From contig JAFGTS010000008.1 in NCBI GenBank assembly GCA_016933965.1, positions 1-39,795 on the forward strand: 39,795 bases of DNA, given 5' to 3'. Positions 1 to 7,639 of this stretch are shown in pieces. Made by a program: the position numbers and the translations under genes. Every line of letters starts with the position of its first letter. Position 1 is the first letter of the stretch. Source of the DNA: Deltaproteobacteria bacterium. Lineage in GTDB: Bacteria; Desulfobacterota; Syntrophia; Syntrophales; UBA2210. The notes below the pieces were generated by a model. The model was given only the letters and a program-made list of their open reading frames with translations, was not told the origin of the DNA and did not search any database.

Positions 1-136
1 GCGGTATGTTTTCTGTGGCACTTTCCTTAGGGTCACCCCCAGTCGCCGTTAGCGACCATCCTGCCCTGCGGAGCTCGGACTTTCCTCCGATCCGTTCGTC
101 ACGGACCGGCGATCACCCGATCTGCTTTGATAACAC
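1..136 (-). ncRNA. rnpB: RNase P RNA, class A, 5' part (cut by window edge)
   Basis: This is the catalytic RNA of ribonuclease P, which removes 5' leaders from pre-tRNA. Read on the minus strand it contains the universal GAGGAAAGTCCG block (rev. comp. at about 81-92), then the GGGCAGG segment, then GGGTGACCCTAAGGAAAGTGCCACAGAAA-type sequence ending in ACCGC at base 1, which are the P4 and CR-I to CR-III landmarks of bacterial type A RNA. The 3' half, including the P1 and P4 partners, lies outside the window. The 5' end is inferred from the promoter just upstream and could be off by about ten bases. Confidence 0.93.
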
Positions 137-142
137 GTTGTA

Positions 143-171
143 AATATAATCAAATATGGAGAATAAATCAA
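143..171 (-). promoter_or_regulatory. Sigma70-type promoter of rnpB
   Basis: On the minus strand TTGATT (166-171) and TATATT (143-148) are separated by exactly 17 bases. The predicted start near 136 matches the expected 5' end of the RNase P RNA. Confidence 0.55.
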
Positions 172-247
172 CCGTCAAACGCAAGGAAGATCCGAGTGCA
201 GGTATTCATTAACTATCCTCAGAGATACGAGGCACAACACAGTGGGT

Positions 248-266
248 ATTGACAAAACCTGTCAAT
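248..266. repeat. Inverted repeat ATTGACA-N5-TGTCAAT
   Basis: Perfect 7-bp arms (248-254 and 260-266) with the spacer AAACC. It lies about 155 bp upstream of the PilZ-type gene and may be an operator or a small hairpin. TTGACA in the left arm could be a -35 box, but no good -10 follows at 16-18 bases. The rest of 172-420 shows nothing else that I can support. Confidence 0.45.
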
Positions 267-420
267 CATGGTTTCCTATGCCCGCTTTTCGCAGGGGCGG
301 AATTAATTGTGGTGCGTAACGTTGCTATCCCTGTTGTAATAAAGGCATATTCCTGTTGATTCGCTGTCAAGGAGACACCCCCGCAAGAACCCAGAAAGTA
401 AATCAAGGAAGAGGTGGTGA

Positions 421-942
421 ATGAAACCCGAGCATGTTGAACCGATCCAGAAAACCGTCCATCCAAATGAAAAAGGCGAAGCCTCGGTCGTGTGCACTCA
501 GTGTGGCCAAAGACTGAAACTGGACCGTCCTGAGAACAAGGATCCGAATGAAGCTTTCAGGTCAATAGTTTCCTGTGATCAGTGTGGGTGTACTTATGAT
601 GTGCTGGTAAACTTCAGACATGGAGGACGCAAAAGTACAAATTTGACGGGTATCTGCACAACTCTGGCCACTGATAAAACAGAAGATCACGATAATTTCA
701 ACAACATCTCCGGCATAATAGTGGAAAATATATCAAAGACCGGTATCGGGTTCACATTAAAGCATCTGATCGACATCAAAATCGGTGACACGGTAAAAGT
801 AAAATTCGTACTGAATAACAATAAAAAAACGGTGATCGATAGAACCGTGGTAGTACAAAGAATCGACAACAGATTCGTCGGGGCAAAATTTACCCGCCCG
901 ATCGATGCCGGGGAGAAAGACCTGGCCTTTTATTTACTCTGA
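421..942 (+). CDS. Zinc-ribbon and PilZ domain protein
   Basis: This is a 173-residue soluble protein, probably a cyclic-di-GMP effector. The N-terminal part has two cysteine pairs (C25/C28 and C52/C55) that look like a zinc ribbon. A PilZ-type region follows: the RxxxR motif is visible as R66-R70 and the (D/N)xSxxG motif as N103-S105-G108, with a beta-rich tail after it. Both c-di-GMP contact motifs are therefore present, though the 32-residue link between them is long. The start is preceded by GGAAGAGGTGG. The gene is visibly richer in A and T than its neighbours. It stands alone and converges with the RNase HI gene 40 bp away. The output partner is unknown; the PilZ assignment rests on motifs alone. 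Confidence 0.8.
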   Translation: MKPEHVEPIQKTVHPNEKGEASVVCTQCGQRLKLDRPENKDPNEAFRSIVSCDQCGCTYDVLVNFRHGGRKSTNLTGICTTLATDKTEDHDNFNNISGIIVENISKTGIGFTLKHLIDIKIGDTVKVKFVLNNNKKTVIDRTVVVQRIDNRFVGAKFTRPIDAGEKDLAFYLL

Positions 943-982
943 GAGGGTAACGAAACGCGCAGAATCTCCAGCGTGCCGTGTC

Positions 983-1417
983 TTAGAGGACTTTTCCGCC
1001 TTTCAGGGCCTCGTCGATGGCCTCGTTCGCCAGGCGGTCGGCGGCGGTGTTCTTTTCGCGCCGCACGTGTTCTACGGAATAAGTATCGAGAAAAGAGAGG
1101 AGTTTCCTGACTTCCTGCATCAGGACCTGCAGATTGCTGTTCTTGACCCGGTACTGGCCGTTTATCTGCCTCACGAGCAACTCCGAATCAAGAAAGATGT
1201 TCAGTGTCCGCATGCCCCGTTTCAGGGCTTCTTCAAGACCGAGGATAAGTGCCCGATATTCTGCCTCATTGTTGGTACAGGTTCCCAGGTATCTCTTCGC
1301 CGTCACCACCATGTCCCCGGCGCCGTCATAAATGATCACCCCCACGCCGGCATCCCCGGGATTCCCCCGGCTCGCACCATCCGAGTACAGGTTGAAAATC
1401 TCGCCCTCAGTGCTCAT
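983..1417 (-). CDS. Ribonuclease HI family protein
   Basis: A 144-residue RNase H-fold protein that should cut the RNA strand of RNA-DNA hybrids. The acidic active-site set is complete: D13 in SDGASRGNPG, E51 in TNNEAEYRAL, D77 in FLDSELLV and D127 in NTAADRLAN. The length and lack of a basic protrusion fit the short bacterial/archaeal RNase HI-like branch rather than E. coli RnhA (155 aa). Its ATG lies inside the 3' end of the upstream zinc-ribbon gene (11-bp overlap), so the two are probably translationally coupled. This gene pair is common in deltaproteobacteria as far as I recall. Confidence 0.9.
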   Translation of the reverse strand: MSTEGEIFNLYSDGASRGNPGDAGVGVIIYDGAGDMVVTAKRYLGTCTNNEAEYRALILGLEEALKRGMRTLNIFLDSELLVRQINGQYRVKNSNLQVLMQEVRKLLSFLDTYSVEHVRREKNTAADRLANEAIDEALKGGKVL

Positions 1418-2126
1418 CGGCCCTGTTTTCCCAGTACATGATCCGGTTGCAGTTGGGACAGATATGGAGCTTCTCGTATTTCCTCAGCTCGATATAGAGC
1501 TGCGGTGGAATATTCATGTGACACCCGCTGCACACCTCGTTCCAGACCGGGACGACGGCGCTTCCGTTCCGTCGCTCCCGGAGCAGGTCGTACCGCCTGA
1601 GCACATCCGGGTCGAGACCGTCCCTGATCTCCCGTTCCCCGGCGACAATGGACTCAAGCTCGGCATCAATGGATTCCGCGTCCTTCTCAAGCAGCCGGAG
1701 TTTCTCCTCCCCCTGTTTCCTGACAGTTTCAAGATGCTCCCTGTCCGCGGCAAGGTCGGTGTTCCTCCGGTCTATCTCTTCAAGAAGGTTGATGATCTCA
1801 TCTTCGACAGCGCTGTTCTTCCGCTCTATCGTGTCGATCTCCTTCAGAGTGGCCTGATACTCATCGTTCTTTTTGACCTCGAGAAGGCGGCTTTTCGATC
1901 TTTTCAGTGATTCCGATCCCTTCTGCATCTCCTTCTCACAGGCGCGATGCCGTTCGTTCAGATCTTCAAGCTCTTTTTTCCGCTCGTCGAACCGTCCCTC
2001 GGCAGCGGCGATCCCTACCCTCAACTGTTCCTGTTCTCCCGGCAGGCTCACTTTCCTCGCCTTCAACCGGGCAATCTCCGAATCGATCTTCTGGAGCTGT
2101 ATTAATTTTGACAACTGCTCTTTCAA
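1407..2126 (-). CDS. Coiled-coil protein with C-terminal C4 zinc ribbon (COG1579 type)
   Basis: A 239-residue protein. About residues 1-180 are a charged, heptad-rich antiparallel coiled-coil hairpin. The C-terminal part holds CSGC (C199, C202) and CPNC (C223, C226), the zinc ribbon of the COG1579 family, which is thought to bind nucleic acid but has no settled function. The likely start is TTG at 2126, preceded by GAGGTGG at a short spacing; no better ATG lies nearby. It overlaps the RNase HI gene downstream, which suggests a shared role in nucleic acid metabolism (inference). Confidence 0.85.
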   Translation of the reverse strand: MKEQLSKLIQLQKIDSEIARLKARKVSLPGEQEQLRVGIAAAEGRFDERKKELEDLNERHRACEKEMQKGSESLKRSKSRLLEVKKNDEYQATLKEIDTIERKNSAVEDEIINLLEEIDRRNTDLAADREHLETVRKQGEEKLRLLEKDAESIDAELESIVAGEREIRDGLDPDVLRRYDLLRERRNGSAVVPVWNEVCSGCHMNIPPQLYIELRKYEKLHICPNCNRIMYWENRADEH

Positions 2127-2150
2127 AATCCACCTCTTTCCCGCCGGTAT

Positions 2151-2179
2151 AAAAAAAAATGCACCACAGTGTGGTGCAT
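2151..2179 (-). terminator. Intrinsic terminator of the tRNA unit
   Basis: Perfect palindrome ATGCACCACAGTGTGGTGCAT (2159-2179; about 8-bp stem with a 5-nt loop), followed on the minus strand by an uninterrupted run of T (A run at 2151-2159 on the plus strand). It lies downstream of the tRNA and just ahead of the zinc-ribbon gene. Confidence 0.8.
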
Positions 2180-2260
2180 TTTAGAAGTTACGGGTTTGAC
2201 CATCCGGCCTGCATGGTATCTTTACATATATAACTCATAATCGACTGCCTGTGATGAATC

Positions 2261-2336
2261 TGGTGGGCCCACCTGGGTTCGAACCAGGGACCTACCGGTT
2301 ATGAGCCGGTGGCTCTTCCAGCTGAGCTATGGGCCC
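2261..2336 (-). tRNA. tRNA with anticodon CAT (Met, or Ile2)
   Basis: A 76-base cloverleaf on the minus strand. The acceptor GGGCCCA pairs with TGGGCCC and CCA is encoded. The D arm has AGCTC...GAGC, the anticodon stem is ACCGG/CCGGT with the loop CTCATAA (anticodon CAT), and the T arm is CCTGG-GTTCGAA-CCAGG. CAT may mean elongator methionine or, if C34 is changed to lysidine by TilS, isoleucine (AUA). It is not an initiator, because the anticodon stem lacks the three G-C pairs. Sequence alone does not settle Met against Ile2. Confidence 0.95.
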
Positions 2337-2359
2337 CATCGAAATTTCATAAAAGTATT

Positions 2360-2388
2360 TTACTATCCCTATTGTTTTTTTTTGTCAA
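2360..2388 (-). promoter_or_regulatory. Sigma70-type promoter of the tRNA
   Basis: Minus strand TTGACA (2383-2388), 17 bases, TAGTAA (2360-2365). Start of transcription is expected near 2353, about 17 bases before the mature tRNA 5' end. Confidence 0.6.
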
Positions 2389-2390
2389 GC

Positions 2391-2768
2391 TTATTTCATA
2401 CCACGGGCGCCGAACACCTCACGTGCAAGAGAGAGAGCGTTTATCACGGCGGGGAATCCGGCATAGACGGTCATCTGAAGGATCACCTCGACGATCTCTT
2501 CCGGAGTGCAGCCCACATTCAGCGCACCGTTGATATGAACCTTCAACTGGGGTGGCGCCGTGGCCATGGCCGTCAGCGCCGCAACCGTTGCAAGCTGGCG
2601 GGTCCGCAGATCAAGCCCCGGTCGGGAAATGACATCACCGTAGGAAAACGCGACGATCCAGTCGATCAGGTCAGGCGCAATGTCCCTGAAACCGTCCACC
2701 ACCGATGTCCCGGGAAATCCGGTTATCCGTTCCAGCAGTTCTTTCCCTTTCTGATAACGATCACTCAT
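2391..2768 (-). CDS. Carboxymuconolactone decarboxylase/AhpD-like family protein
   Basis: A 125-residue all-alpha protein of the CMD family. The family core is seen in the DLRTRQLATVAALTAM stretch, the HINGALNVGCTPEEIVEV block and the closing VYAGFPAVINALSLAREVF. It has a single Cys in GCTPEE rather than the AhpD CxxC pair, so peroxidase activity is doubtful; a role in aromatic acid decarboxylation is also unproven. I start it at the ATG at 2768 because AAGGAGGGATAT stands directly before it; a longer reading frame upstream has no such site and no family similarity. The stop lies only 2 bases beyond the tRNA promoter, so the two units abut. Confidence 0.85.
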   Translation of the reverse strand: MSDRYQKGKELLERITGFPGTSVVDGFRDIAPDLIDWIVAFSYGDVISRPGLDLRTRQLATVAALTAMATAPPQLKVHINGALNVGCTPEEIVEVILQMTVYAGFPAVINALSLAREVFGARGMK

Positions 2769-2948
2769 ATATCCCTCCTTTTTTGTTCCTATGTATTCGA
2801 CCTTATCAATCGCTTGTCCTTTAAAATCGTTCCCTCCCGCACAGGGACGAGCATTCATGTTCAGCACCGGGAAACGGGTTGCCCCCGATTCCTCACCCGG
2901 AACAAATATCCAACTGGAAGAGGTGCTCGTGAACCCCGCCCGGCTTCA

Positions 2949-3854
2949 TCACGCTCCGGGTCTGAGCCACCTCCGCGGGGCGGCCAGGACGAGAACCAGC
3001 CCCGACAGGATGAGCGCCGTTCCGACGATCATATACCAGTTCAGCGATTCCTTCAGTATCAGCACCGCCAGTATCGATGCCAGGACCGGCTTCAGGAAAA
3101 ATGCCAGTCCGCCCTTTTGCGCCGACGTGTTGAGGAGGCCAAAATAATAGAGCACATATGCCAGCGCCGTTCCCACCAGTGAAAGGTAGGTTACGAAGAC
3201 CCACGTATCCGCCAGCCCCTGGATCCCCTGTGGCGTCAATCGCAGGAGCGCGACGGGAAGGAGCATGAAACTGCCGAAAAGGGCCGAGTACCCCATGAGG
3301 ACCATGGCCCCGTAACGCCCCACCACTCGTCGCGAAATGCAGACGCTGAGAGCGAAGCACAGGGCGGAGAGTATCATCAGCGCCAGTCCGGCGACGGACC
3401 CCGCCGTAAAATCCCCGGACTCAAAAGCAAAGCAGAGAACGCCACAGACACCAAAGACCGTGGCAAACCAGGTCCTGGCGGTCCAGCTCTCATTGTTGAT
3501 GAAGCGGGCACAGAGGATCACAAAAACGGGATTCACGCTGAAGACGACAGCCGCCGACGCCGCCTTGTCCAGAACAAGGATGGCCGTATGAAAGATGGAT
3601 ATGGCGAGGGCGACACCGATTAATCCGTTAAGACAGAAGATACCGTAATCACGGAGGGTGAATCTTTCAAGGCGGAGCCGCAGGAGTGGTATCGACAGGA
3701 TGAGAAGGGTCACGCCCGTCACGAAGAACCGCAGGAAGGTAAGCACCAGTGGGTCCACGCGGGCACCGATGATCTTACTGACGACCTCGACGGTGCTGAA
3801 GCAGCCGACACCGCCGACAAGACTGACGATTCCGATCAATTCATCGCGGGACAT
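2949..3854 (-). CDS. EamA/DMT family transporter
   Basis: A 301-residue integral membrane protein with about ten hydrophobic segments arranged as two EamA repeats (first around residues 7-140, second around 150-285), the usual size for drug/metabolite transporter family members. Typical features include the short VFSVNPVFVIL-type helix at the end of repeat 1 and FLKPVLASILAVLILKE in repeat 2. The substrate cannot be told; amino acids, nucleosides and drugs are all known in the family. I use the ATG at 3854 (GAGG six bases upstream) rather than a TTG at 3935, because the extra residues are polar and not conserved in type. Confidence 0.88.
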   Translation of the reverse strand: MSRDELIGIVSLVGGVGCFSTVEVVSKIIGARVDPLVLTFLRFFVTGVTLLILSIPLLRLRLERFTLRDYGIFCLNGLIGVALAISIFHTAILVLDKAASAAVVFSVNPVFVILCARFINNESWTARTWFATVFGVCGVLCFAFESGDFTAGSVAGLALMILSALCFALSVCISRRVVGRYGAMVLMGYSALFGSFMLLPVALLRLTPQGIQGLADTWVFVTYLSLVGTALAYVLYYFGLLNTSAQKGGLAFFLKPVLASILAVLILKESLNWYMIVGTALILSGLVLVLAAPRRWLRPGA

Positions 3855-3965
3855 GGAACCTCGGGTGCTTTTCACTGACCCGGCGGCGTTCGCATCCACT
3901 GCAAACCGATCCACCCGGTCATCTTCAGTCGGCAACAGGGCACACCGACAGGGGCGGAGCCTTCT

Positions 3966-4292
3966 TCAATCTCGGGGAGATACCGAATCGATCAGGTGTT
4001 CCGCCTTCTGATAGGCACGTTTAACCTTTATATAGAAAGCGTGCAACCTTTTGTTTCCTGATATGCTTCCCTTTTCACCGGAGAGCCTGCGTGCTATCTC
4101 TGAAAACGTCAGATATTCCCGCTTTCGAAGGTCGTATACCACCCACGGGTCCGGTTCCTCTTTCACCTGTGCGTCCGCTCCCGCTTCTTGAGACAGCCCG
4201 CTCAGGGCTTCCAGGCCTTTCCGGTACTCACTGTTTCTGATGAGAGCCTGTGCCCGGTCATATGTGCCGATCGAGATCCGTCGTGGTGCCAT
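3966..4292 (-). CDS. Hypothetical protein, possible helix-turn-helix
   Basis: A 108-residue basic, soluble protein that I do not recognise. The middle reads as a short helical region, and residues about 62-100 (YLTFSEIARRLSG followed by a basic helix ending KRAYQKAEHLI) resemble a DNA-binding helix-turn-helix with a trailing helix. The ATG at 4292 is chosen because GGAG precedes it by five bases; the frame is open further upstream without a good ribosome site. A repeat array of GTTTCA elements lies 115-155 bp upstream, which would suit autoregulation, but that is inference only. Confidence 0.55.
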   Translation of the reverse strand: MAPRRISIGTYDRAQALIRNSEYRKGLEALSGLSQEAGADAQVKEEPDPWVVYDLRKREYLTFSEIARRLSGEKGSISGNKRLHAFYIKVKRAYQKAEHLIDSVSPRD

Positions 4293-4363
4293 ATATCTCC
4301 GCTTCATAATGCAGTAACAAAGGAAAAGCAATTGGTATGCCAGATGATAGAAAGGCTTGCATG

Positions 4364-4391
4364 TATATAATTTGAAAGCGCTTCCTGCGAA
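4364..4391 (-). promoter_or_regulatory. Possible promoter for the small unknown protein
   Basis: Minus strand TTCGCA (4386-4391), 16 bases, TATATA (4364-4369). The -10 box is good and the -35 is weak, which would fit a promoter needing an activator. Confidence 0.35.
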
Positions 4392-4406
4392 GTGGACATA
4401 CGGGGC

Positions 4407-4446
4407 ATGTTTCACTGCATGTTTCATGAAACGGGCGGATGTTTCA
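4407..4446. repeat. ATGTTTCA direct repeats around palindrome GTTTCATGAAAC
   Basis: ATGTTTCA occurs at 4407-4414, 4419-4426 and 4439-4446, and the middle copy is completed to the perfect 12-bp palindrome GTTTCATGAAAC (4421-4432). Four half-sites in 40 bp look like an operator array. It sits upstream of the weak promoter at 4364-4391. The remainder of 4293-4610 holds no gene that I can support. Confidence 0.5.
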
Positions 4447-4610
4447 CCACAACACTTACGAAACGCGTATCTTTCCGTCGCTCTCCGACAGGCACGGGCA
4501 TTTCTTGAACACGGCCTCGGAAATATTCTCGATACATGTGGGGACCTGGTGCGGACGCTACGCGCATAACCTGCTTAGGAAGGACGTTATTCCCGACCGG
4601 GCTGCAAACA

Positions 4611-5183
4611 TCATTCAAATCGAAAACTGGAAATCATGTGTTCGTATATTTCCCGGTGCGTTTCAAAATCCGGGTCGTTGGGGTTCTGCCCGGCAAAGCT
4701 TAGTAAATACAAATGTTTATCATTTGCTGCGATGATCTCTATGCCCTCATGATCAAAGAGAAAAATCTTCAGGATCACCGCCGGATGGCCCGCCAGAGTG
4801 GTATCCGTAGTTTCCGTGATCAGGCTGTCTTCATTGATGTCCCTCACGTCATAGGTCGCAAGCCATTCGCCCAGGATTGAACCTTCCTCGTTTTCCATGA
4901 CCCTGATCTCAAATTGACCCTGCCACATATGATAGGGCTGTTCTAAGAAGGTCACTTTTTGCCGTTCACCATCCAGGAGGACCAGTCCCGACCATGTCGT
5001 AGCGGTGCCGCTTCTTGATCCGGCCTCGACAATTTCCCAGGTCGCCGGATAAAGGATGCTGTATCCACAGGTGGTATGTCTGTAAAGGCTCCACTTTCCC
5101 GCGGGATATTCCGCCACAGCCATATCCCCGAAAAGCAGAAGGAGTAACCCAACCCAACATGCTTTTTTCATATGCGGATTCAT
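4611..5183 (-). CDS. Secreted protein of unknown function (PsbP-like size and pattern)
   Basis: A 190-residue exported protein. Residues 1-24 form a signal peptide (MNPHMKKA, a leucine-rich core, then AVA before EYPAGK). The mature part starts with a GYSILYPATWEI-type segment and ends with a THREIYEHMISSFRFE segment. This layout is seen in small PsbP/DUF1795-like periplasmic proteins, but I cannot assign a family with certainty. The ATG at 5183 has GGGAGGA upstream. It follows the esterase gene on the same strand after a 63-bp gap, so the two may be co-transcribed. Substrate and partner are unknown. Confidence 0.7.
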   Translation of the reverse strand: MNPHMKKACWVGLLLLLFGDMAVAEYPAGKWSLYRHTTCGYSILYPATWEIVEAGSRSGTATTWSGLVLLDGERQKVTFLEQPYHMWQGQFEIRVMENEEGSILGEWLATYDVRDINEDSLITETTDTTLAGHPAVILKIFLFDHEGIEIIAANDKHLYLLSFAGQNPNDPDFETHREIYEHMISSFRFE

Positions 5184-5246
5184 ATGGTTAGTCCTCCCCG
5201 TTCATCCATGAGGCACCGGGTCGTGAGCATCAACAGCCAGTCATCT

Positions 5247-6098
5247 TTACAGGGAATACCACAGGTCAACGGCTTCGATCTGGTATTCTTTCCGGTGATT
5301 GAAGCCGCCGTGACCTTCAGGACCGATCCTGAGAATGTCGACGGTACCACCGAGCTTTTCTATCAAATCCCGGGACCGCATCATGTTCTCTCCCCTGGTG
5401 GTATCGCGCAAGCCGCCCCAGAGGTAAAAATGCGTGCCGGAAAGCGGTTTTTCACCATATCGGCCTGACAGCAGCAGCCGAACAGCGGGAAGATTGGGAC
5501 TGACACCGCCCGATGCGGCAATGAACAAGCGGATGTAATTGTTACCGCTCTCCTTATCGTGAAATGCAAAGGACGCGCACTGGGTGGCGGAGCGGCTGAA
5601 CCCGAGCCACGCCGTCAGTGATGTGTCGACACCGTAATGGGCGGAGAGGTATTGCACGGCACCGGCAACGATCCGGTAGGTGTCGGCCGAATTTGAGAGA
5701 TAGGTGTACTCTTTTTTCTTCGCCGATGGTTGCCGCGCCGGCCATCCCCACTGGATGGAAGCGATGGCGAACCCCTTCCGGGAGGCGACGTCCGTAAAGT
5801 TCAGAAGGTGCCGGTAGGCATTGCCTCCCGTTCCGTGGAGAACGACCAGAAGTCTCTTCTTTTCTGTTTTTTCAAATCCTTCAGGGATCCAGTGCACGAA
5901 AAAGGGAGGTCCGCCGGCAACGGTGACGACCCTGCCGCCGAGAGCCCGTACTTTTTCATAGGACGAGGGATCGGATTTGTATATGCCGATCCCGTCATGG
6001 TCTTCTTCCACATAGCTTTCCGCACCTGCCGCAGTGCACAGGACGCAGAGGACAATAAGAACCGGCAGGTACCGGAAGATCTTCATGCACACCTTCAT
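5247..6098 (-). CDS. Secreted alpha/beta hydrolase (esterase/depolymerase-like)
   Basis: A 283-residue exported serine hydrolase. Residues 1-26 form a signal peptide ending in AAGA. The oxyanion turn is HGTGGN (88-93), the nucleophile S168 sits in LGFSRSAT, and a C-terminal EGHGG places the catalytic histidine at H263; an acid should lie between. The layout resembles PHB depolymerase/feruloyl esterase-like or dienelactone hydrolase-like enzymes. The start ATG overlaps the radA stop (TGATG) and GGAGGTG lies about nine bases before it, so translation is coupled to radA although the functions look unrelated. The true substrate is unknown. Confidence 0.8.
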   Translation of the reverse strand: MKVCMKIFRYLPVLIVLCVLCTAAGAESYVEEDHDGIGIYKSDPSSYEKVRALGGRVVTVAGGPPFFVHWIPEGFEKTEKKRLLVVLHGTGGNAYRHLLNFTDVASRKGFAIASIQWGWPARQPSAKKKEYTYLSNSADTYRIVAGAVQYLSAHYGVDTSLTAWLGFSRSATQCASFAFHDKESGNNYIRLFIAASGGVSPNLPAVRLLLSGRYGEKPLSGTHFYLWGGLRDTTRGENMMRSRDLIEKLGGTVDILRIGPEGHGGFNHRKEYQIEAVDLWYSL

Positions 6099-7468
6099 CA
6101 GAAGAGCACCTCCGGAAGGTCCTTGACATTTTCTATGCTGACCTGTTTCACCACACCTCCAACGGCACGCTCCTGCATTCCGACCTTCGGCAGGACGCAT
6201 CGGGTGAATCCCATCCTGCCCGCCTCCCTGATACGGGATTCCATCCTGCCGACGCCCCTGACCTCGCCGGTGAGCCCTACTTCACCACACAGGACGGTCC
6301 CTTCATCGACGGGACGGTTCAGGAAACTTGAAACGATGGAGGATATGATCCCCAGGTCGACGGCGGGCTCAGTGAGCTTCACCCCGCCGGCCACGTTAAT
6401 ATATATGTCATGATTTCCGAGGTGAAGACCGCAGATCTTTTCCAGCACCGCCGCCAGCAGTGATACCCGGTTATGATCGACACCGATCGTCGTCCGACGC
6501 GGTATGCCGAAGGTCGTTTCGCTCACCAGAGATTGTATCTCCACCAGGATAGGGCGTGATCCTTCCATACTCGGTACCACAACGGACCCGGCCGCGCACC
6601 GGGGCCGCTCCGACAGGAACAGGGCGGAAGGGTTCGCAACTTCCCGGAGACCGTCATCACCCATCTCAAATACACCGATCTCGTTAGTCGGCCCAAAGCG
6701 GTTCTTCACGCTACGGACGATCCGGAATGCATGCCCCGAATCCCCTTCGAAATAGAGAACGGTGTCGACCATGTGTTCCAGGACACGGGGGCCCGCGATG
6801 GCTCCCTCCTTGGTGACGTGGCCGATCAAAAACAGGGGGATCCCCGTCTGTTTCGACATCATGATGAGCTTTTCAGATGATTCCCTCACCTGGCCGACAC
6901 TGCCCGGCGCGGACGAGAGGCTGCCCGAATACATGGTTTGAATGGAGTCCACGACGACGGCGTCCGGCTGCACCTCCCGTATCTGCCTGAGGATGTTCTC
7001 CAGGGATACCTCCACCAATATGAGCAGATTCTGTGACGATGCTCCGATCCGCTTCCCGCGAAGCCTGATCTGATTTGCCGATTCCTCTCCCGATATGTAA
7101 AGGACCTTCATCCCCTGATGAGCAAGCTGCTGGAGCACCTGGAGAAGAAGGGTCGATTTGCCGATGCCGGGATCCCCGCCCAGAAGGATCGCCGACCCCC
7201 TGACGATGCCTCCGCCGAGGACCCGGTCCACATCGACGATACCCGTCGTGACACGGTCCGTCTCATCGGCCTCGATCGAAGCGAGCGGCAGGGCCGTCCC
7301 GCCGAAGCCCGCCCCCCGTGAACCCGTCGTGTCGGCGGGTTCTCCGATCTCTTCTTCAACGAAGCGGTTCCACTCACCGCAGGAAGGACACCTTCCGAGC
7401 CATTTGAGAGACTGATGACCGCAATTTTGACAGAAAAAGGCGGTTTTTATCTTATTGAGACCAGCCAT
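6098..7468 (-). CDS. radA: DNA repair protein RadA (Sms)
   Basis: A 456-residue RecA-like ATPase that helps process recombination intermediates by driving branch migration. The order is typical: N-terminal C4 zinc finger (C13, C16, C27, C30), RecA core with Walker A GGDPGIGKST (97-106), the diagnostic KNRFG motif in VKNRFGPTNEIGVFEM, and a C-terminal Lon-like domain ending near residue 450. The family is normally 450-460 residues, which supports the ATG at 7468 over the longer open frame. It is divergent from serC, with 171 bp between the starts. Confidence 0.97.
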   Translation of the reverse strand: MAGLNKIKTAFFCQNCGHQSLKWLGRCPSCGEWNRFVEEEIGEPADTTGSRGAGFGGTALPLASIEADETDRVTTGIVDVDRVLGGGIVRGSAILLGGDPGIGKSTLLLQVLQQLAHQGMKVLYISGEESANQIRLRGKRIGASSQNLLILVEVSLENILRQIREVQPDAVVVDSIQTMYSGSLSSAPGSVGQVRESSEKLIMMSKQTGIPLFLIGHVTKEGAIAGPRVLEHMVDTVLYFEGDSGHAFRIVRSVKNRFGPTNEIGVFEMGDDGLREVANPSALFLSERPRCAAGSVVVPSMEGSRPILVEIQSLVSETTFGIPRRTTIGVDHNRVSLLAAVLEKICGLHLGNHDIYINVAGGVKLTEPAVDLGIISSIVSSFLNRPVDEGTVLCGEVGLTGEVRGVGRMESRIREAGRMGFTRCVLPKVGMQERAVGGVVKQVSIENVKDLPEVLF

Positions 7469-7639
7469 ATGCACCACTGCGGTTGATTTTTTTCGTCCCT
7501 TTGTTTTCCCTGTGGGTGGACTATAGGGGGATTTCTCCGACCCGTCAACTGAAAACCAAAATGACTTGTATATCGAGGGCAATTTTGATATCAATCAACG
7601 TTTGTATGACACAATACTCCAGCGGAGCGAAAAGAATAT

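Noticed and set aside
905-1441. 178-codon plus-strand frame over the RNase HI gene
   Set aside because: Antisense to a gene with all catalytic residues intact; no motif of its own.
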